Assembly: GCA_028751875.1 (NCBI GenBank)
Contig: CM054162.1
Coordinates: 1,072,740-1,136,739, forward strand
Reading direction: 5' to 3'
Origin: Rapana venosa
Lineage: Eukaryota; Mollusca; Gastropoda; Neogastropoda; Muricidae
Length of the DNA: 64,000 nucleotides
Both the position numbers and the translations under genes were made by a program. A model generated the notes under the pieces. The model made no database searches, was not told where the DNA came from, and saw only the letters and a list, made by a program, of their open reading frames with translations. This document shows positions 34,663 through 46,086 of this stretch, piece by piece (within the stretch, counting starts at the first letter, position 1; each line of letters opens with the position of its first letter).

Positions 34663-34922
34663 GTGATTAATTGAAACTTAGTAGACTAAAGAAGAGACGT
34701 CGAAGAGACATGGAAGATCAGAATTGTCAGCAGTAACCACCATCTTTTCTCCTCTAAGCTAACCCCTGTTTCAACATGCCCTGTGCACGTGCAAGTTGAG
34801 CTCCGACACGTGATATTTGTTGTTGTTGTTGTTCAAGACCTGTGGGCAGTTAACTCCCCTGTTGAACACAGGCACCGCACAAAAGAGCTGTTTATATTTC
34901 TCTCTTTCTCCCCCCCCCCCCC

Positions 34923-34961
<39 letters not shown>

Positions 34962-37261
34962 AATTAAATGAACAGCAGTTGGGGAAGTATATAGTGAACG
35001 TCCTATTTCGTTCTTAGAAGACATCTATGGCACCATCCAGCTGTCTACACCCATATGTGTGACTTCCACAGCACACATACTACTGACACCCACGTCCTCT
35101 CTCCTTGGCACTATCAGCGATGAAGCTGAAACTGAACTCAAGGCAGGCGTCCCTGAAACAGATTCTGTTGGTGTGACCGAAAAACACAGGGTCAGTAGTT
35201 CCCCAGAAACAGAGCTAACAACTCCAACTAAAGGACAGGGCGACCCTTTCTTGGCAGAGTTGTCTTCCAACCCGCACCGTGTGGTGTCTGCCGCTAAGTC
35301 ACGCAAGTCACTGCCTGGTAAACGCAGCAAAAGACGCACAATGTGTCCTACACGTCTGTTTGACAACTCCACTAATCTAAAATTGCAAGTTATTGAGGAA
35401 AATCAGGACCTTTTGACTGTGCAACTCAGTGATTTGGAAAATAGGTTTACTTCTCAGATGCATGATGCACAAGTATCTGTTAAAAATGAAAAAAAGCAGC
35501 GTTTAAATGAAAAAAAGTAGAAAATCTTGAACTGAAAATGGAAAATCTTAACAACTGTATTTCTTAACTTGAGTTTCAGATGAAAGCCACACACAGAGAA
35601 AGCCATTCACTAAAAACTCAGATGGGCACACGGCAATCAAAAATAAAGCTTTTGACAAACAAAGCCCCAGTTGTAACAATATCTACCCAGTGTGACATGC
35701 TGGGATCCAAGGTAGATGAGCAGGCCTTTGAGGCTGCCAGTGCCCCTGATCTTTCTTTATGTTCAGAACTCAAGGTCGATAATACATACCAAACTGCTAA
35801 CTGTGTTGATAGCGGTGCTAAACAGAAATACAAGAACAGTTTACTGCAGCACAAGTTACCGGTCAAATCCCTGAAATTGACCCCCTCATAACATTCTCTG
35901 TGTCAACACAAAATCCTTTTGATCCTTTAATGACTCAGGAGTCAAACACATCAATGCATGAGATCAGTGGATGCAATGTGGGCGTAACGAACTCTCAGTT
36001 ACATAATGATTCAGACCAAATTTTGCTCACTCAGAAATTTACTGAGAAGAAAACCCCTGAGGAGATTCTTGAACAAATAAAAATACCAGACAGTTCCAGT
36101 TCTGTCCGAATAGGAGATTCTACGATAAGACAGAATGATGCTAGGCGGCTGGGAACTGGACAGACCCGAATAAATTAACTGTGTATTCCTGGCATGACTC
36201 TACAGCATATGACCCAAGGGCTTACCTCACTGTAAGCAAAGTACACCCGTGAGCAATCAGTGATTGTTCAGATTGGAATCAATGACTGCCCTGCAGGAAC
36301 ATTGTCCACTAAAAATGGACGGAGCTGATAGTTCTTTGTAAAACCTATCCCTGCAGCAAAAATCAACATCAGTTCCCTCATTCCAGCCAGGGGACGGCAT
36401 CCTCTAAACAACGCCATTATACCCAGCAACAAACATTTACAGGCAGCTTGTGCCACAGCTGAGGTCAGCTTCATCGACAACCAGGACACTTTCCTGACAC
36501 AGAACGGTGCCCCAAGACAGGTGCTGTATAAAGACTCCATACACCCCAGCATGAGGGGAGTGGCCAAGCTGGCAGTTCATTTCAGGCACTTCCTCCCTTG
36601 GCCAAATCACTCAAATCAATATTCTGAAGAAGTTGGTCCTCCAGGTGATTTTCGCACACCTCAACATCCAGCAGAACCCCACTTCAATGCAGCCTACCTA
36701 CAAGGACAAGGCAGGAGGATGTCAGGAAACGGACCTCGCTCCTCTCCTCGTGGCTGTGGTGCTCCGGGACCTGGTGTACCTTCCATCGCCTCCATGACGC
36801 ACTACCCTCCGCTTCATTCCCAGAGGAGGGGTCAGCAGCTCAGTGGACAACAGTCTCAACCTGGTGGTCCTCCCCCTGCTCACCGTGTTCCCTTGGAACC
36901 CCTGCTTGACTCCAGAAGTGGAACTTTCCAGTCTTCTTCCACTACACGGTTTCGTAACAGTGAAAATGCAACTGTTAGTGAATCTTCTGATGTTCCAATT
37001 CCCATTCCTTCCAGGCCATGCCCCTTCCCTTTCCACAGCCCGTGGAACCTTGCTGCCTCCCTTCCCTATCCCCCTTGTCTGTATCCCATTCCTCCCCAAC
37101 CTCTCCAGACTGTAGCTGCACCAGTGCCTCCACCCAGCACCCAGTGTCCTGACCCCCGTCTGGTGTCCCAACCAGGACAATACGCCTGTCAGCTCCTGAA
37201 CATGGCATCGCAACTTCTCTCACAATATAGATCCTTACGAAGACCTGTCTCGCCCTCATAG
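34663..37261 (+). mobile_element. LINE with SGNH-esterase ORF1, copy 2
   Basis: Leader at 34663-34995, then directly into the ORF1 coding stretch because ~450 bp present in copy 1 are deleted. ORF1 parts follow: 35059-35520 in one frame, a charged coiled-coil-like segment, then 35580-35891, 35900-36178 and a shifted-frame continuation to 37261. After 37261 no RT is visible before the SINE and RT fragment at 38004 and beyond, so ORF2 is absent or truncated. Confidence 0.7.
35059..37261 (+). pseudogene. LINE ORF1 with SGNH-hydrolase domain, copy 2
   Basis: Domains in order are a Ser/Thr-rich N-terminal part, a charged helical segment (QLSDLENRFTSQMHD), a linker, then the SGNH domain. Block I is RIGDSTIR at about 36105-36130, block III is QIGINDCPAG at about 36270, and block V is DSIHPSMRGVAKLA at about 36533, so Ser, Asp and His of the expected triad can all be located across frames. 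The C-terminal part (36600-37261) is Pro/Ser/Gln-rich and stays open for 246 codons with the block V frame. Several stops and frameshifts lie between 35520 and 36400, including a short frameshifted segment after 36155. This copy is disabled but retains the catalytic landmarks. Confidence 0.7.
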
Positions 37262-37489
37262 GGGATCACACTCAAGTCAATGTTACTCCTCTGCATTGGA
37301 CTAAAGCAGATTGTACCTGCTCAAAAGTGTTATTGCAATGCCTGATGTGCAAGTCAACAGTATCAAAGAGTGTGACTGACTGATTCAGCAGAGCTAAAAT
37401 ATGGGTTAAAAACATCTTATGATCTTCAAACATCAATGACTGGTTCGTTGTCTAAATGTCTGGATAATGTGTGTGTGTGTGTGTGTGTA

Positions 37490-37522
<33 letters not shown>

Positions 37523-38003
37523 GAGTGTGAGTGTATGTATGTATGAGTGTGTGTGTGATGAGTGTGTGTGTGTGTGTGTGAGTTGTGTGTGTGAGTGTGT
37601 GTGTGTGGGGGGGAGTGTGTGTGAGTGTGTGTGTGCGTGTGTGATGTGTGTGGTGGGGGAGGGGATGAGTGTGTGTGAGTGTGTGTGTATGTGTGTGTAT
37701 GTATGTGTGTGTGTGTGTAACCTTGAATTCATTGTAGGTCTGCCTGTTGTGCTTCAAGGGTGTGCGAATCACAACCAGTCCATGTTCCCTTTCATTGATC
37801 TCCAATGACGGCGTTAGATGCACTTGGCAGCCTGGTTTTTGAAAACATTACAGAACACGTGACCTGGATGACTTAGATGGAAATATATTAAAACTTGTAT
37901 GCCCACTGATTTTAACACCCTCACCTACTTACATAATTTATGTATCGAAAAAAATGCATTTCTTTCAAGTTTAAGCAAGCAACAGTTGTACCGGTATTAC
38001 AAT
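37262..38003. other. Spacer with (TG)n tract; no gene seen
   Basis: It holds an interrupted TG/TGAG microsatellite at 37471-37718. Sequence on either side has no supported frame, although 37900-38003 may be the upstream part of the RT-fragment LINE split by the SINE. Confidence 0.5.
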
Positions 38004-38898
38004 CAGGTAATTCATCTTTCTTTCTTTTTTGTTTTTTGCTGCCTCATCTTCTGTGACGTCCCCGATCCTGCTGTTCCCACGCCACTCATTCCAATCTCCC
38101 CGCCACAGCCATATCCAGATTTGTTATGTCTCATCCTCAAGGTCTGAAGACCACAGGGAGCCCATCACTATCAGGCCGCTGTGGGGCCACCAGCCAAAGG
38201 GGCCCTGCTCTACTGCTGGGTCACTTTGGTGGTGTTCAGTGGTGCCTGTTCTGAGATAACATACGCAGGACACCACCTAATAAGCCTCCTACTAACGACA
38301 GTATTAGCTCAGTCGCAGAGCCAGACTGAGTGAGTTGCCCACCCGAGGTGGCAACCACCACAACATCCCTCCAACGACCGTCCCCCGCAAACCTCCAACC
38401 CCAAAGGCTTTGACACAAATTCACCACTGGCACACAAGTGTATGGGCAAACCGAATCTGGGGTCACCATGAGACCAGAGCAACTGGGACCACCGAATCAG
38501 AGGCTTTTTTTATTGCATGATGATCAATGACAATGAGGATCACTTAATGGTGCTGCTGTGGAAGTGCATATGCTTTGAGACTACTTGAAAGGGTTGTACT
38601 CTACGCTTACTATCATAATATATCCCGGCGTCAACCGGGCCCGAGAGATACAGACATCTGCAGTGTTGGTCAGGTAATTTGAGCAACACTCTCAAACTCG
38701 CATCCGTTAAGTGGATGAAGCTCGACTGTGTAGTCCCTGTCTTCCCATTGAGCCCAAAGCACACTCACTCTGTTTAGGAGCCGGTCGGAGTCCGAAAAAT
38801 TCCTATGACTTTTATGGGAATCGAACCCGCGACCTTTCAGTCCGTAATCCAAGGCGCTAATCACTGCGCCATGGCGGCTGGTCCAGGTAATTCATCTT
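38004..38898 (-). mobile_element. Long tRNA-derived SINE with 15-bp target-site duplication
   Basis: Direct repeats caggtaattcatctt at 38004-38018 and 38884-38898 flank an ~865-bp element. On the minus strand the right end is tRNA-like: an A-box segment TGGCGCAGTGATTAGCGC and a B box GGGTTCGATTCCC. The left end is a pyrimidine tract on the plus strand (ctttctttcttttttg), that is, an A-rich 3' tail on the minus strand. Together these are textbook marks of LINE-mediated retroposition. The length is large for a SINE. Relatives are at 25968-26812 and 56501-57315. Confidence 0.85.
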
Positions 38899-39758
38899 GA
38901 CCAATTTCTATTTTGTCTTTCATATCAAAACCAATTGAAAAATCATATACAAAAATCCCTATATTATTATTATTCCTACTTTATAATCACAAACTGATGA
39001 ATGAGAGTCAGTCAGGTTTCCGTAAAAACTATTCCTGTCATACAGCTCTTGCACAAATCACCGAAAGTCTTGTGAATAATGTATATAACAAAAAATCCAC
39101 TAATCCTCTTTTTGTTGACTTAAAAAAGGCCCTTGATGTCACTGATTATGCTTTGCTGCTGTGTAAATTATACTTGTACAAGCTAACATCAGAGATTATT
39201 AATTTTGTAGCTAATTTCTTTGTTAGATAGAAAGCAATTAGTGACAATTAATGATCAAACATCAAATTTAATAGCTGTTAGATATGGCATTCCACAATGG
39301 TCAATCTTAGGACCAATTTTGTTTTCAATCTATGTAAACGATTTACAATGGTTTTTAATTGAAACTGTGAAATGTTCGCTGGTGATACATCCTTGCTCTG
39401 CAGTGATTCAAATCCTCATAGGTTAACAATTAATTTATAAGAGAATATCGACATATTAATTAGATGGACTCAGTTGAACCATGAATCTTTGAATGCAGAA
39501 AAAACAAAATGCATGTATGTTTCAGCAAGATAAAAAAGGTAGAAAATAAAATCAAATTTCAAACCTTTGTTTATTGAGAATGAACCAGTTGGAAAACGTT
39601 GAAGTTTGATAATTTGGGTTGTTTCATATTTTTTGTCGTTTTTTGTTTGTTTGTTTGTTTTTCTCTCCGAGATAGATGGCTTGACGAAAAAACCCAAATG
39701 TTTTGCTTATTCAATAAACCATCTGGAAATACAAGTTTGACTTTGACTTTGACTTTGA

Positions 39759-39763
<5 letters not shown>
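38899..39763 (+). pseudogene. LINE RT fragment with (TTTGAC)n tail, copy 1
   Basis: RT blocks 2-6 are recognisable in two frames: NESQSGFRKNYSCHTALAQI and FVDLKKALDVTDYALLLCKL (39000-39180), then AVRYGIPQWSILGPILFSIYVNDL (39260-39345). A decayed metal-binding region follows, then LIRWTQ and NAEKTKCMYVSA (about 39455-39530). The catalytic YADD is not found (the region reads around FAGDTS), and the expected PQGS is PQWS. The 3' end is AATAAACC-like sequence followed by about 4.5 TTTGAC units. The copy at 57331-58198 is almost identical. I would place it in the Jockey/CR1 range, without a firmer call. Confidence 0.7.
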
Positions 39764-39815
<52 letters not shown>

Positions 39816-39833
39816 CACAACACACACACACAC
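39764..39833. repeat. (CA)n microsatellite
   Basis: CA run directly after the TTTGAC tail and directly before the L2 LINE. Its counterpart at 58199-58301 is longer. Confidence 0.95.
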
Positions 39834-39837
39834 ATGA

Positions 39838-41835
39838 ATGACACTATACATCGAGGCCCCGTGTGGGAACGCACGCAGAACATCTTGCGCACACGTAAAA
39901 CCCGTTCTACTTTTCGAAAGAGTAGGCCATTGTATGCCAGTTGGAACAGGTGACAACATGTACAAAACTGCATACACACCGGGGACAACAAAAAACAAAG
40001 TCAAACTCTTAATCCATTCAGCAAAGACAGACTACTACTCTTTCCAAGTTCTCTGTGCTACATCCATAAAATCTCTTTTTTCCCTCACCTCAAATCTCCT
40101 TGGATCTGCAAAAACAACTCCTCTGTCTAACACCCACAGCCTGTCTGAACTTCCATCCATATTTTCTGCCTTCTTCTCAGACAAAGTTCGAAACATACGC
40201 TCCAGACTGGATCAGACTCAATTCCAGCCTGCGCCTCCTGATCCCCAGTTCACTGGCATTCCTCTCTTTTCCTTCCATCCCACAAGTGAAAAAGAAATCA
40301 TGACAATTCTGAAGGAAATGACTATAAAATCATGCGACCTTGATCTCATACCTGCTCCTGTTTTCTCACAATGCCTTCCACAACTTGTACCTATTATCAC
40401 TAAAATAGTAAACTCATCTCTTGTGTCATGAAATTTTCCATAAGCTCTTAAAACAGCAATAGTCACACCTCTACTGAAAAAGCACGACCTTGATCCCAAC
40501 ATTATGAAGAATTATAGGCCTGTCTCAAATTTACCCTTTGTCTCTAAAGTACTAGAAAAAAACGTTCTCAAACAGCTTAACAGTCACCTTCATTCCAATA
40601 ACCTCCTTCCCACTTTTCAATCTGCCTATCGCCCCAACCACAGCACCGAAACCACACTAGTCCACACTTTAGATACACTTCTACTTGCTTCTGATGCAGG
40701 AAAAATCTCCCTCCTCACTCTTCTTGACTTATCTGCAGCCTTTGATACCATAGATCACTCAATTCTTTTTTATCGCCTCCAAAATACGTTTTGTATTAAC
40801 GGCACAGCCCTCACCTGGTTTACTTCATACCTCACAGACAGGTTCCAGAAAGTTATTGTAAACAAAATTCAATCAAAACCTGTCAAAATGGAATGTGGAG
40901 TCCCGCAGGGATCAGTCCTGGGCCCTGTTCTCTTTACTCTCTACACTGCTCCACTCTCACATATAATAAACAACCACCATATTGATCATCATTTCCATGC
41001 CGATGATACTCAGCTTCAGTGCAGTGATACTGTTGAAAACTTGCCTTCCCTCCTGACAAATATGTCCTACTGCCTTCAAGACATTCAAAACTGGATGACT
41101 CAGAACAAGTTACAACTTAATGCCGATAAAATCGAAGCCATGCTTATAGGGACCCAACATAAACTTTCCTTAATCGCAACAACTTCAATAGAATTCGGCA
41201 ATACGTCAGTTCCTTTGTCCAACTCTGTGAAGTATTTAGGAGTAGTTCTTGACAACACACTCTCTATGAAAAAATTCATCACCCAGACCTGCCAGTCTTG
41301 CTACTATCAATTACGGCGCATAAGCGCGATTCGCAAGTATCTGTCCACTGATGCAACTTCCAAGCTTGTCACATCTCTCATTCTTTCACGTTTAGACTAC
41401 TGTAATCCTCTTTTGGCTGGCCTACCAGCATCATCTATCCACTCTCTTCAACGCATACAAGACTCTGCAGCTCGACTGGTCCTAAGAAAGAAAAAATCTG
41501 AACACATCACTCCTCTTCTGCGATCTCTTCACTGGCTGCCTGTCTTACAAAGACTGGAGTATAAAATCAGTACCCTCTTTTTCAAATGTCTCCACAAATC
41601 TGCACCCCCGTATCTCTGTAACTGTCTTCATCTGTACACTCCATCCCGTTCCCTTCGTTCAGCCGCAGATACTTTGTGCTTTCGAACACCCAGATTCAAA
41701 CAAACCACTGTTGGCCGTCGCACCTTCTCTGTTTCTGGTCCATCCACCTGGAATGACCTCCCTCTTTCACTTCGCCAAAAGCCTTCACTTGATTCCTTCA
41801 AATCCAGCCTCAAAACACACTTGTTTCCTACCTGA
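39838..41835 (+). pseudogene. L2/CR1-like reverse transcriptase, two nonsense codons
   Basis: One continuous frame of ~665 codons is broken by TGA at 40429-40431 and TAA at 40441-40443; the copy in contig 4 has GGA and TCA there. The protein makes cDNA at the target site. RT landmarks are NYRPVSNLPFVSKVLEK (about 40507), LDLSAAFDTIDHS (about 40725), GVPQGSVLGPVLF (about 40900), FHADDTQLQ (about 40990) and KYLGVVLDN (about 41230). The C-terminal region contains LRSLHWLPVLQRLEYK and PSRSLRSAADTL, the signature of L2/CR1 pol ends. The catalytic motif reads HADD where the intact copy has YADD. The endonuclease is missing through 5' truncation. Confidence 0.9.
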
Positions 41836-41903
41836 GACTTCCCCCCCAAATATCTGTCCCTAATTTTCAACAGCATCTTTCACCTTCTAAGTGTTGCTCC
41901 GAC

Positions 41904-41927
41904 TGTGTGTGTGTGTGTGTGTGTGTG
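41904..41927. repeat. (TG)n, left half of L2 3' microsatellite
   Basis: TG tract belonging to the L2 3' region, split by the RNase H LINE. The right half starts at 47344. Confidence 0.9.
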
Positions 41928-42051
41928 ATATCTTCAGTTTAACGTCTATTCACATTTAGTGATTTTAGACGGGAAAAATCTAACAAGAAAAAGCAAACGA
42001 TAACTGAAAAATGTCAGATTATATTACTGAATAAAAACCAACTTAAACATA

Positions 42052-43335
42052 CTACAAAAACTGAGATAACGGACTTTTTATCAACCCTAACACAATGTCC
42101 AACAGTAACGATGGTTCAGACAGAATCTGATCCATTGACAAACTAGGTACAGCAGGTAAAAATGCTTTTAAATGTCCACAGTAAAAAAAAACATGACTAT
42201 TTGAGATCTTCTCCCCACAAATGCAGTTTACATCTTTCACATATTTTGTCCTGAAAGCATTTAGCTTAAACCTGTACATGAGGGATAACATATTTCTACG
42301 ATTATACCAACCACATACTTTGTTAGAAATAAAAGCATTTTGAAAATCAATCACATTGCTTGTACAGCTATTGCCAGACTCATTTAATTTTTTTCTGAAA
42401 TGCTTCCAGCAAGCATTTTGTAGCAATTTTTATCCCTCATGCAGAGATAAGGCAACATTTATTTCACAGGAAGCATTTTTATACCTCGCTCCATATTTTG
42501 CAAGGCTGTCAACTTTTTCATTAAAATATATACCAGTGTGTGAGGGAACCCAACAGAAAGTAACAGTACTACCTCTTAAAATCAAAAAGTGTATCAGATG
42601 CCTGATTTCAATGATAAGGTCTTTTCTTACTCTACATGTAGAATTTTTTAGAGCATGTAAAACCGATTTCGAATCAACACACATAAGTATGTTGAAAATG
42701 TCTTTTGGAAAGTCAAGAACATAGTACAGTGCCAACAGTATAGCAGTTAGTTCAGCTGTAAATATAGATTTATTTTTTCCCAGGTTGACAGATCGTTCAA
42801 CTTTCAATGATGGAATAACGAAAGCCACACCAGCTTCATCAGTATTTAGAACGGACCCATCAGTATAGATTTTTAGATGATCAGGATAAGTGGTTTGAAT
42901 ATGTTCTTTTACTAATGATGTAAGAATGTTAACATTTTCAACTTTTCTTACAGAAGAATAATTAATATCAAAATGAGCTTTAAGCAGTTCCCAAGGTGGG
43001 TAGGGAGCTGACTGTACTTTCGACTTCGCTAATTCCTTTGGATTAAGTTCTGAATGTTTAAAAAGGGGGGAAGTGTAAGTACTAATTGTAGTAAGTGAGC
43101 TGATAGTTCTTGCTCTTTTTGGATAGTGAATGTCAGACTTTATCTGGACTTCATTTTCAACGTTGCTGTCATTTGTAGTACTTCTTACGACATATTTTGC
43201 CACAGCAAGTTGTCGATATTCATTTAAAGGTAGAACTCCTATTTCCTTATATGTGCCTAGAGTTGAGGCGTGAGCTGGTACACCTAAAGCAAGTCGAAAT
43301 GCTTTACAATCAAGACTCTGGATTTTCTGAAGCAA
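42052..43335 (-). pseudogene. ORF2 C-terminal part: RNase H and Cys/His motif
   Basis: The RNase H domain shows all expected blocks in order: KIYTDGSVLNTDEAG (first Asp), FTAELTAILLALYY (Glu), ILMCVDSKSVLHAL (second Asp) and WVPSHTGIYFNEKVDSLAK (His and last Asp). RNase H removes template RNA during target-primed reverse transcription. After a frame change near 42428, a further 124 codons include CICGEKISNSHVFFYCGH, a Cys/His cluster typical of the C-terminus of such pol proteins. The domain puts the element in the RNase H-bearing LINE groups (I and relatives) rather than L2, CR1, RTE or L1. One stop or frameshift separates it from the RT part. Confidence 0.88.
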
Positions 43336-43407
43336 TAATTTGGAGCACTGAAAAATACTTCTTGTCCATAAGACAGTCTTGATCTCACTAGGACAAGGAC
43401 AGATGCT

Positions 43408-44866
43408 TTAATACAGTAACATCTTGCCCCATGGCTGTTTACTCGTAACTTTTAAGAAGTTAAGAACTTTCTTAGCTTTAGTTGCCATATATTCAATATG
43501 TTGATTCCACGTTAACTTAGAAGTGAGGTATACACCTAAGAATTTCACTGCTTGTTTGTATTCTAAAGTTTCTCCATTTATTCGAAAATTAGGTAGATCT
43601 TGTGGGTCAACACCGTTATTAAAGAGGACAAGGTTGGTTTTTTCAGGGGAAAGTGAGACCATTCTCAAAAAGATAACCACTAAGTTTGTCAATATCTCTT
43701 TGATATACTTTTTGATAAAATGTTACCTGCCTTTTGGGTGTTTTCTTGTTCATTGTAACATCCATCCACAAGCATATATCGTCAGCATATTGCGCTAGAA
43801 CAACACTGTTAGATAAAAGTCTAGGAAGATCATGCAGTAAAATGTTGAATAGATAAGGTGATATTACTGAACCTTGCGGGATACCCATGTCTGGTGATCG
43901 TAGAGAGGAATAACAATTCCCAACTTTAGCTTGAATGATTCTTCCTGACAGAAAGCTTTTAATATAGAAGTAAATACTGCCAGAAAGGCCAATAGATTTC
44001 AGTTTATAAAGCAATCTCTTATGCCACACATGATCATATGCCTTATGTACGTCAAAAAATGTGGCAAGTACATTCTTTCTGTGAGCAAACTGATATTTAA
44101 CTTGAGTGGTAAGTTTAACTAAATGATCAACTGTAGATCTACCCTTACGAAAACCTGCCTGATTTACAGGTATAATTTTATTTTTGTCACAAAAATATGT
44201 CAGTCTGTTTAATATTATTTTTTCCATCACCTTTCCTGTATGGGAAGTTAATGCAATTGGTCTATAGTTATTCTTATCGCTCATGGTTTTTCCTTGCTTT
44301 AATACTGGTATCAAAATAGAATGTTTCCACGATTGAGGTATAATTCCATGAATCCAGCAGCATTGAAAAAGGTCTAACAACATAATTAACCACTCATTAG
44401 AGAGATGCCTTAGTAGTTCATTAGATATTGAATCTTTACCCACTGATGTTTTTTTAGTGGGCGGAGATAAGATTACATCTCTTACTTCTTGCAACGTAAT
44501 AGGGGCATTCACATAGTGTGTATTATTGCATTCTGGATCTAAATATTCATCTTTTTGTACCTCAGTTTCTCTAAAAGTTTTAGATTTATCTGAAAGGTTC
44601 CGAGTACTCATAGAATCAGTAAACATGTTTACAAAAATTTCAGCTCTTTCTGAATCAGAAAGAACTTTTTCCTGTATTTTGATTGGATAATTCTGTAAAC
44701 AAACCCCATTTTTCATGTCATTGATTTTTTTCCACACCTTTTTCAGATCTGTGTATTTGGAAACGTCTTTTGTATAGAAGCTACTCCAAAACTGGTGCTT
44801 AGCTTGTGCTATAACACTGTTGCATGCAGAGTTTGCTCTTTTCATCAAGAGATGACTTTTTTTCAT
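43408..44866 (-). pseudogene. ORF2 middle part: reverse transcriptase
   Basis: The RT core is well preserved: KNNYRPIALTSHTGKVMEK, NQAGFRKGRSTVDHLVKL, TFFDVHKAYDHVWHKRLLYK (first catalytic Asp), MGIPQGSVISPYLFNILLHD and AQYADDICLW (YADD), followed by the thumb (KFLGVYLTSKLTWNQHIE) in the adjoining frame after a frameshift near 43650-43690. The upstream segment contains KRANSACNSVIAQAKHQFW and W-K-IND blocks typical of the endonuclease-RT linker. All catalytic Asp residues are in place, so loss of activity comes from frame breaks rather than active-site decay. Confidence 0.92.
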
Positions 44867-44994
44867 TGTGTTCTTTTATATAGATTTTATATTTTTCTTT
44901 TTTGTCATTTACAGCTTTCTGACAAGAATCATTCCACCATATATTACCTGAATGTTTGTTGGATTTTAAAGATGAAAATTTTGGAATTGAACCA

Positions 44995-45854
44995 TCAGCA
45001 GCTTGTAAAATGATACTGTATATTTTGGTAAAAAAATGTCGACATCATTATCTTAATGCTTTCTGTATTTACTGCAGTTAAAAGGGCATTAAATGTATTC
45101 CAGTCAGCAAGATCATAATTATATTTTGGGATAACATCTTTATCATTACTACATCCACAAGAGTGGTCATTAAGGGTTATCACAATTGGTAAGTGATCAC
45201 TCCCTAAAGTGTTGGTGTGTGTTTTCCATTTACATTTTGGAGCCAGCACAGGAGAAATGAAAGATAAATCATTGGCACTTGCCCTAGACTAGCAATATCT
45301 GGATTCTGGTTACACTACCATCATTTAATAAATAAAGGCAAGAATCTACTATATTTTCAACAAATCTCTTGCTAGTTACTGACGTGCTACCTCTATCCCA
45401 AAAAGGAGAGTGCGCATTAAAGTCTCCAACGACTATCCACTTTTTATTTGAATCTTGCAATGTGTGAATCCATTCAGTATTTTCCTCATTTGGACCTTTA
45501 GGGAGATATACAGAAACAACATTTATGAGATGATTATTGACTTTTACTTTTGCTGCACAGGAATATAGATTCAATACAGAAGATGGTGCTGGTGATTTAC
45601 ATGAACTATGCTCCAATTTTTCACGGATGTATATGGCTGTTTTTATCTTTTCTGTATCACTCATAACGCTTTCATGAATTGGCGGATGATAAAAGTTTGC
45701 CAGAATTGGCAAGTTGTTTTCGACTGACATTCAATGACTGTAAAACTAATATTTGGTAACTTACAGTGGAAAGATGATGAATAAGATAGTGCAGATTAGT
45801 CATTACTGATCTGCAGTTCCACTGCAATATCTTAACAGGACATTGTTGTACCAT
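44995..45854 (-). pseudogene. ORF2 N-terminal part: apurinic-like endonuclease (EEP)
   Basis: This region encodes the nicking endonuclease in three frames. ILQWNCRSVMTNLHYL (Asn block) and QILVLQSLNVSRK come first. Then, after a frameshift near 45700, there are KTAIYIREKLEHSS, VSVYLPKG and VVGDFNAHSPFWD (Asp/Asn block). After another break comes LGSDHLPIVITLND (Asp-His block). In EEP endonucleases the block after strand 2 normally reads QE with a catalytic Glu; here it is QS. The related element at 49910 has the same QSLNV, so the change may be a family trait. The element's ORF2 start is probably Met at 45854. Confidence 0.85.
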
Positions 45855-46086
45855 ATTGATATTGAGAGTATGATAAGAAAGAACTCAAGTGAATAAATAA
45901 ATAGATAAATAAATAAATGAATACCAAAAAAAATTCAGGATAGCTGAGCTACAACTATTACCAATAGACTATATCTAAGCAATAGAAGAGACGATCAGAA
46001 AGTCAGAGCCAGAATTGATCACAGATCCACATGGATGACACTAATTAAAACTCTAAAACAGTTTCGTTTCTCAGCTCATAAAATGT

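Larger units (their letters stand above)
39837..41927 (+). mobile_element. L2/CR1-like LINE, copy 1, main part (5'-truncated)
   Basis: The element body runs from just after the (CA)n tract to a (TG)n tract at 41904-41927. Its 3' tail continues at 47344-47525, after the RNase H LINE that interrupts the TG tract. The start is a 5' truncation, since the copy at 16550 extends further upstream. Confidence 0.85.

Noticed and set aside
36722..37213. Minus-strand ORF of 163 codons
   Set aside because: It overlaps the SGNH ORF1 C-terminal frame, has no motif and appears only because that region is GC-rich and stop-poor.
38820..38883. Nuclear tRNA gene
   Set aside because: The A and B boxes are tRNA-like, but the segment is the head of an 865-bp retroposon with target-site duplication and recurs in other copies. 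The same reasoning applies to 9643, 20013 and 32060-32135.
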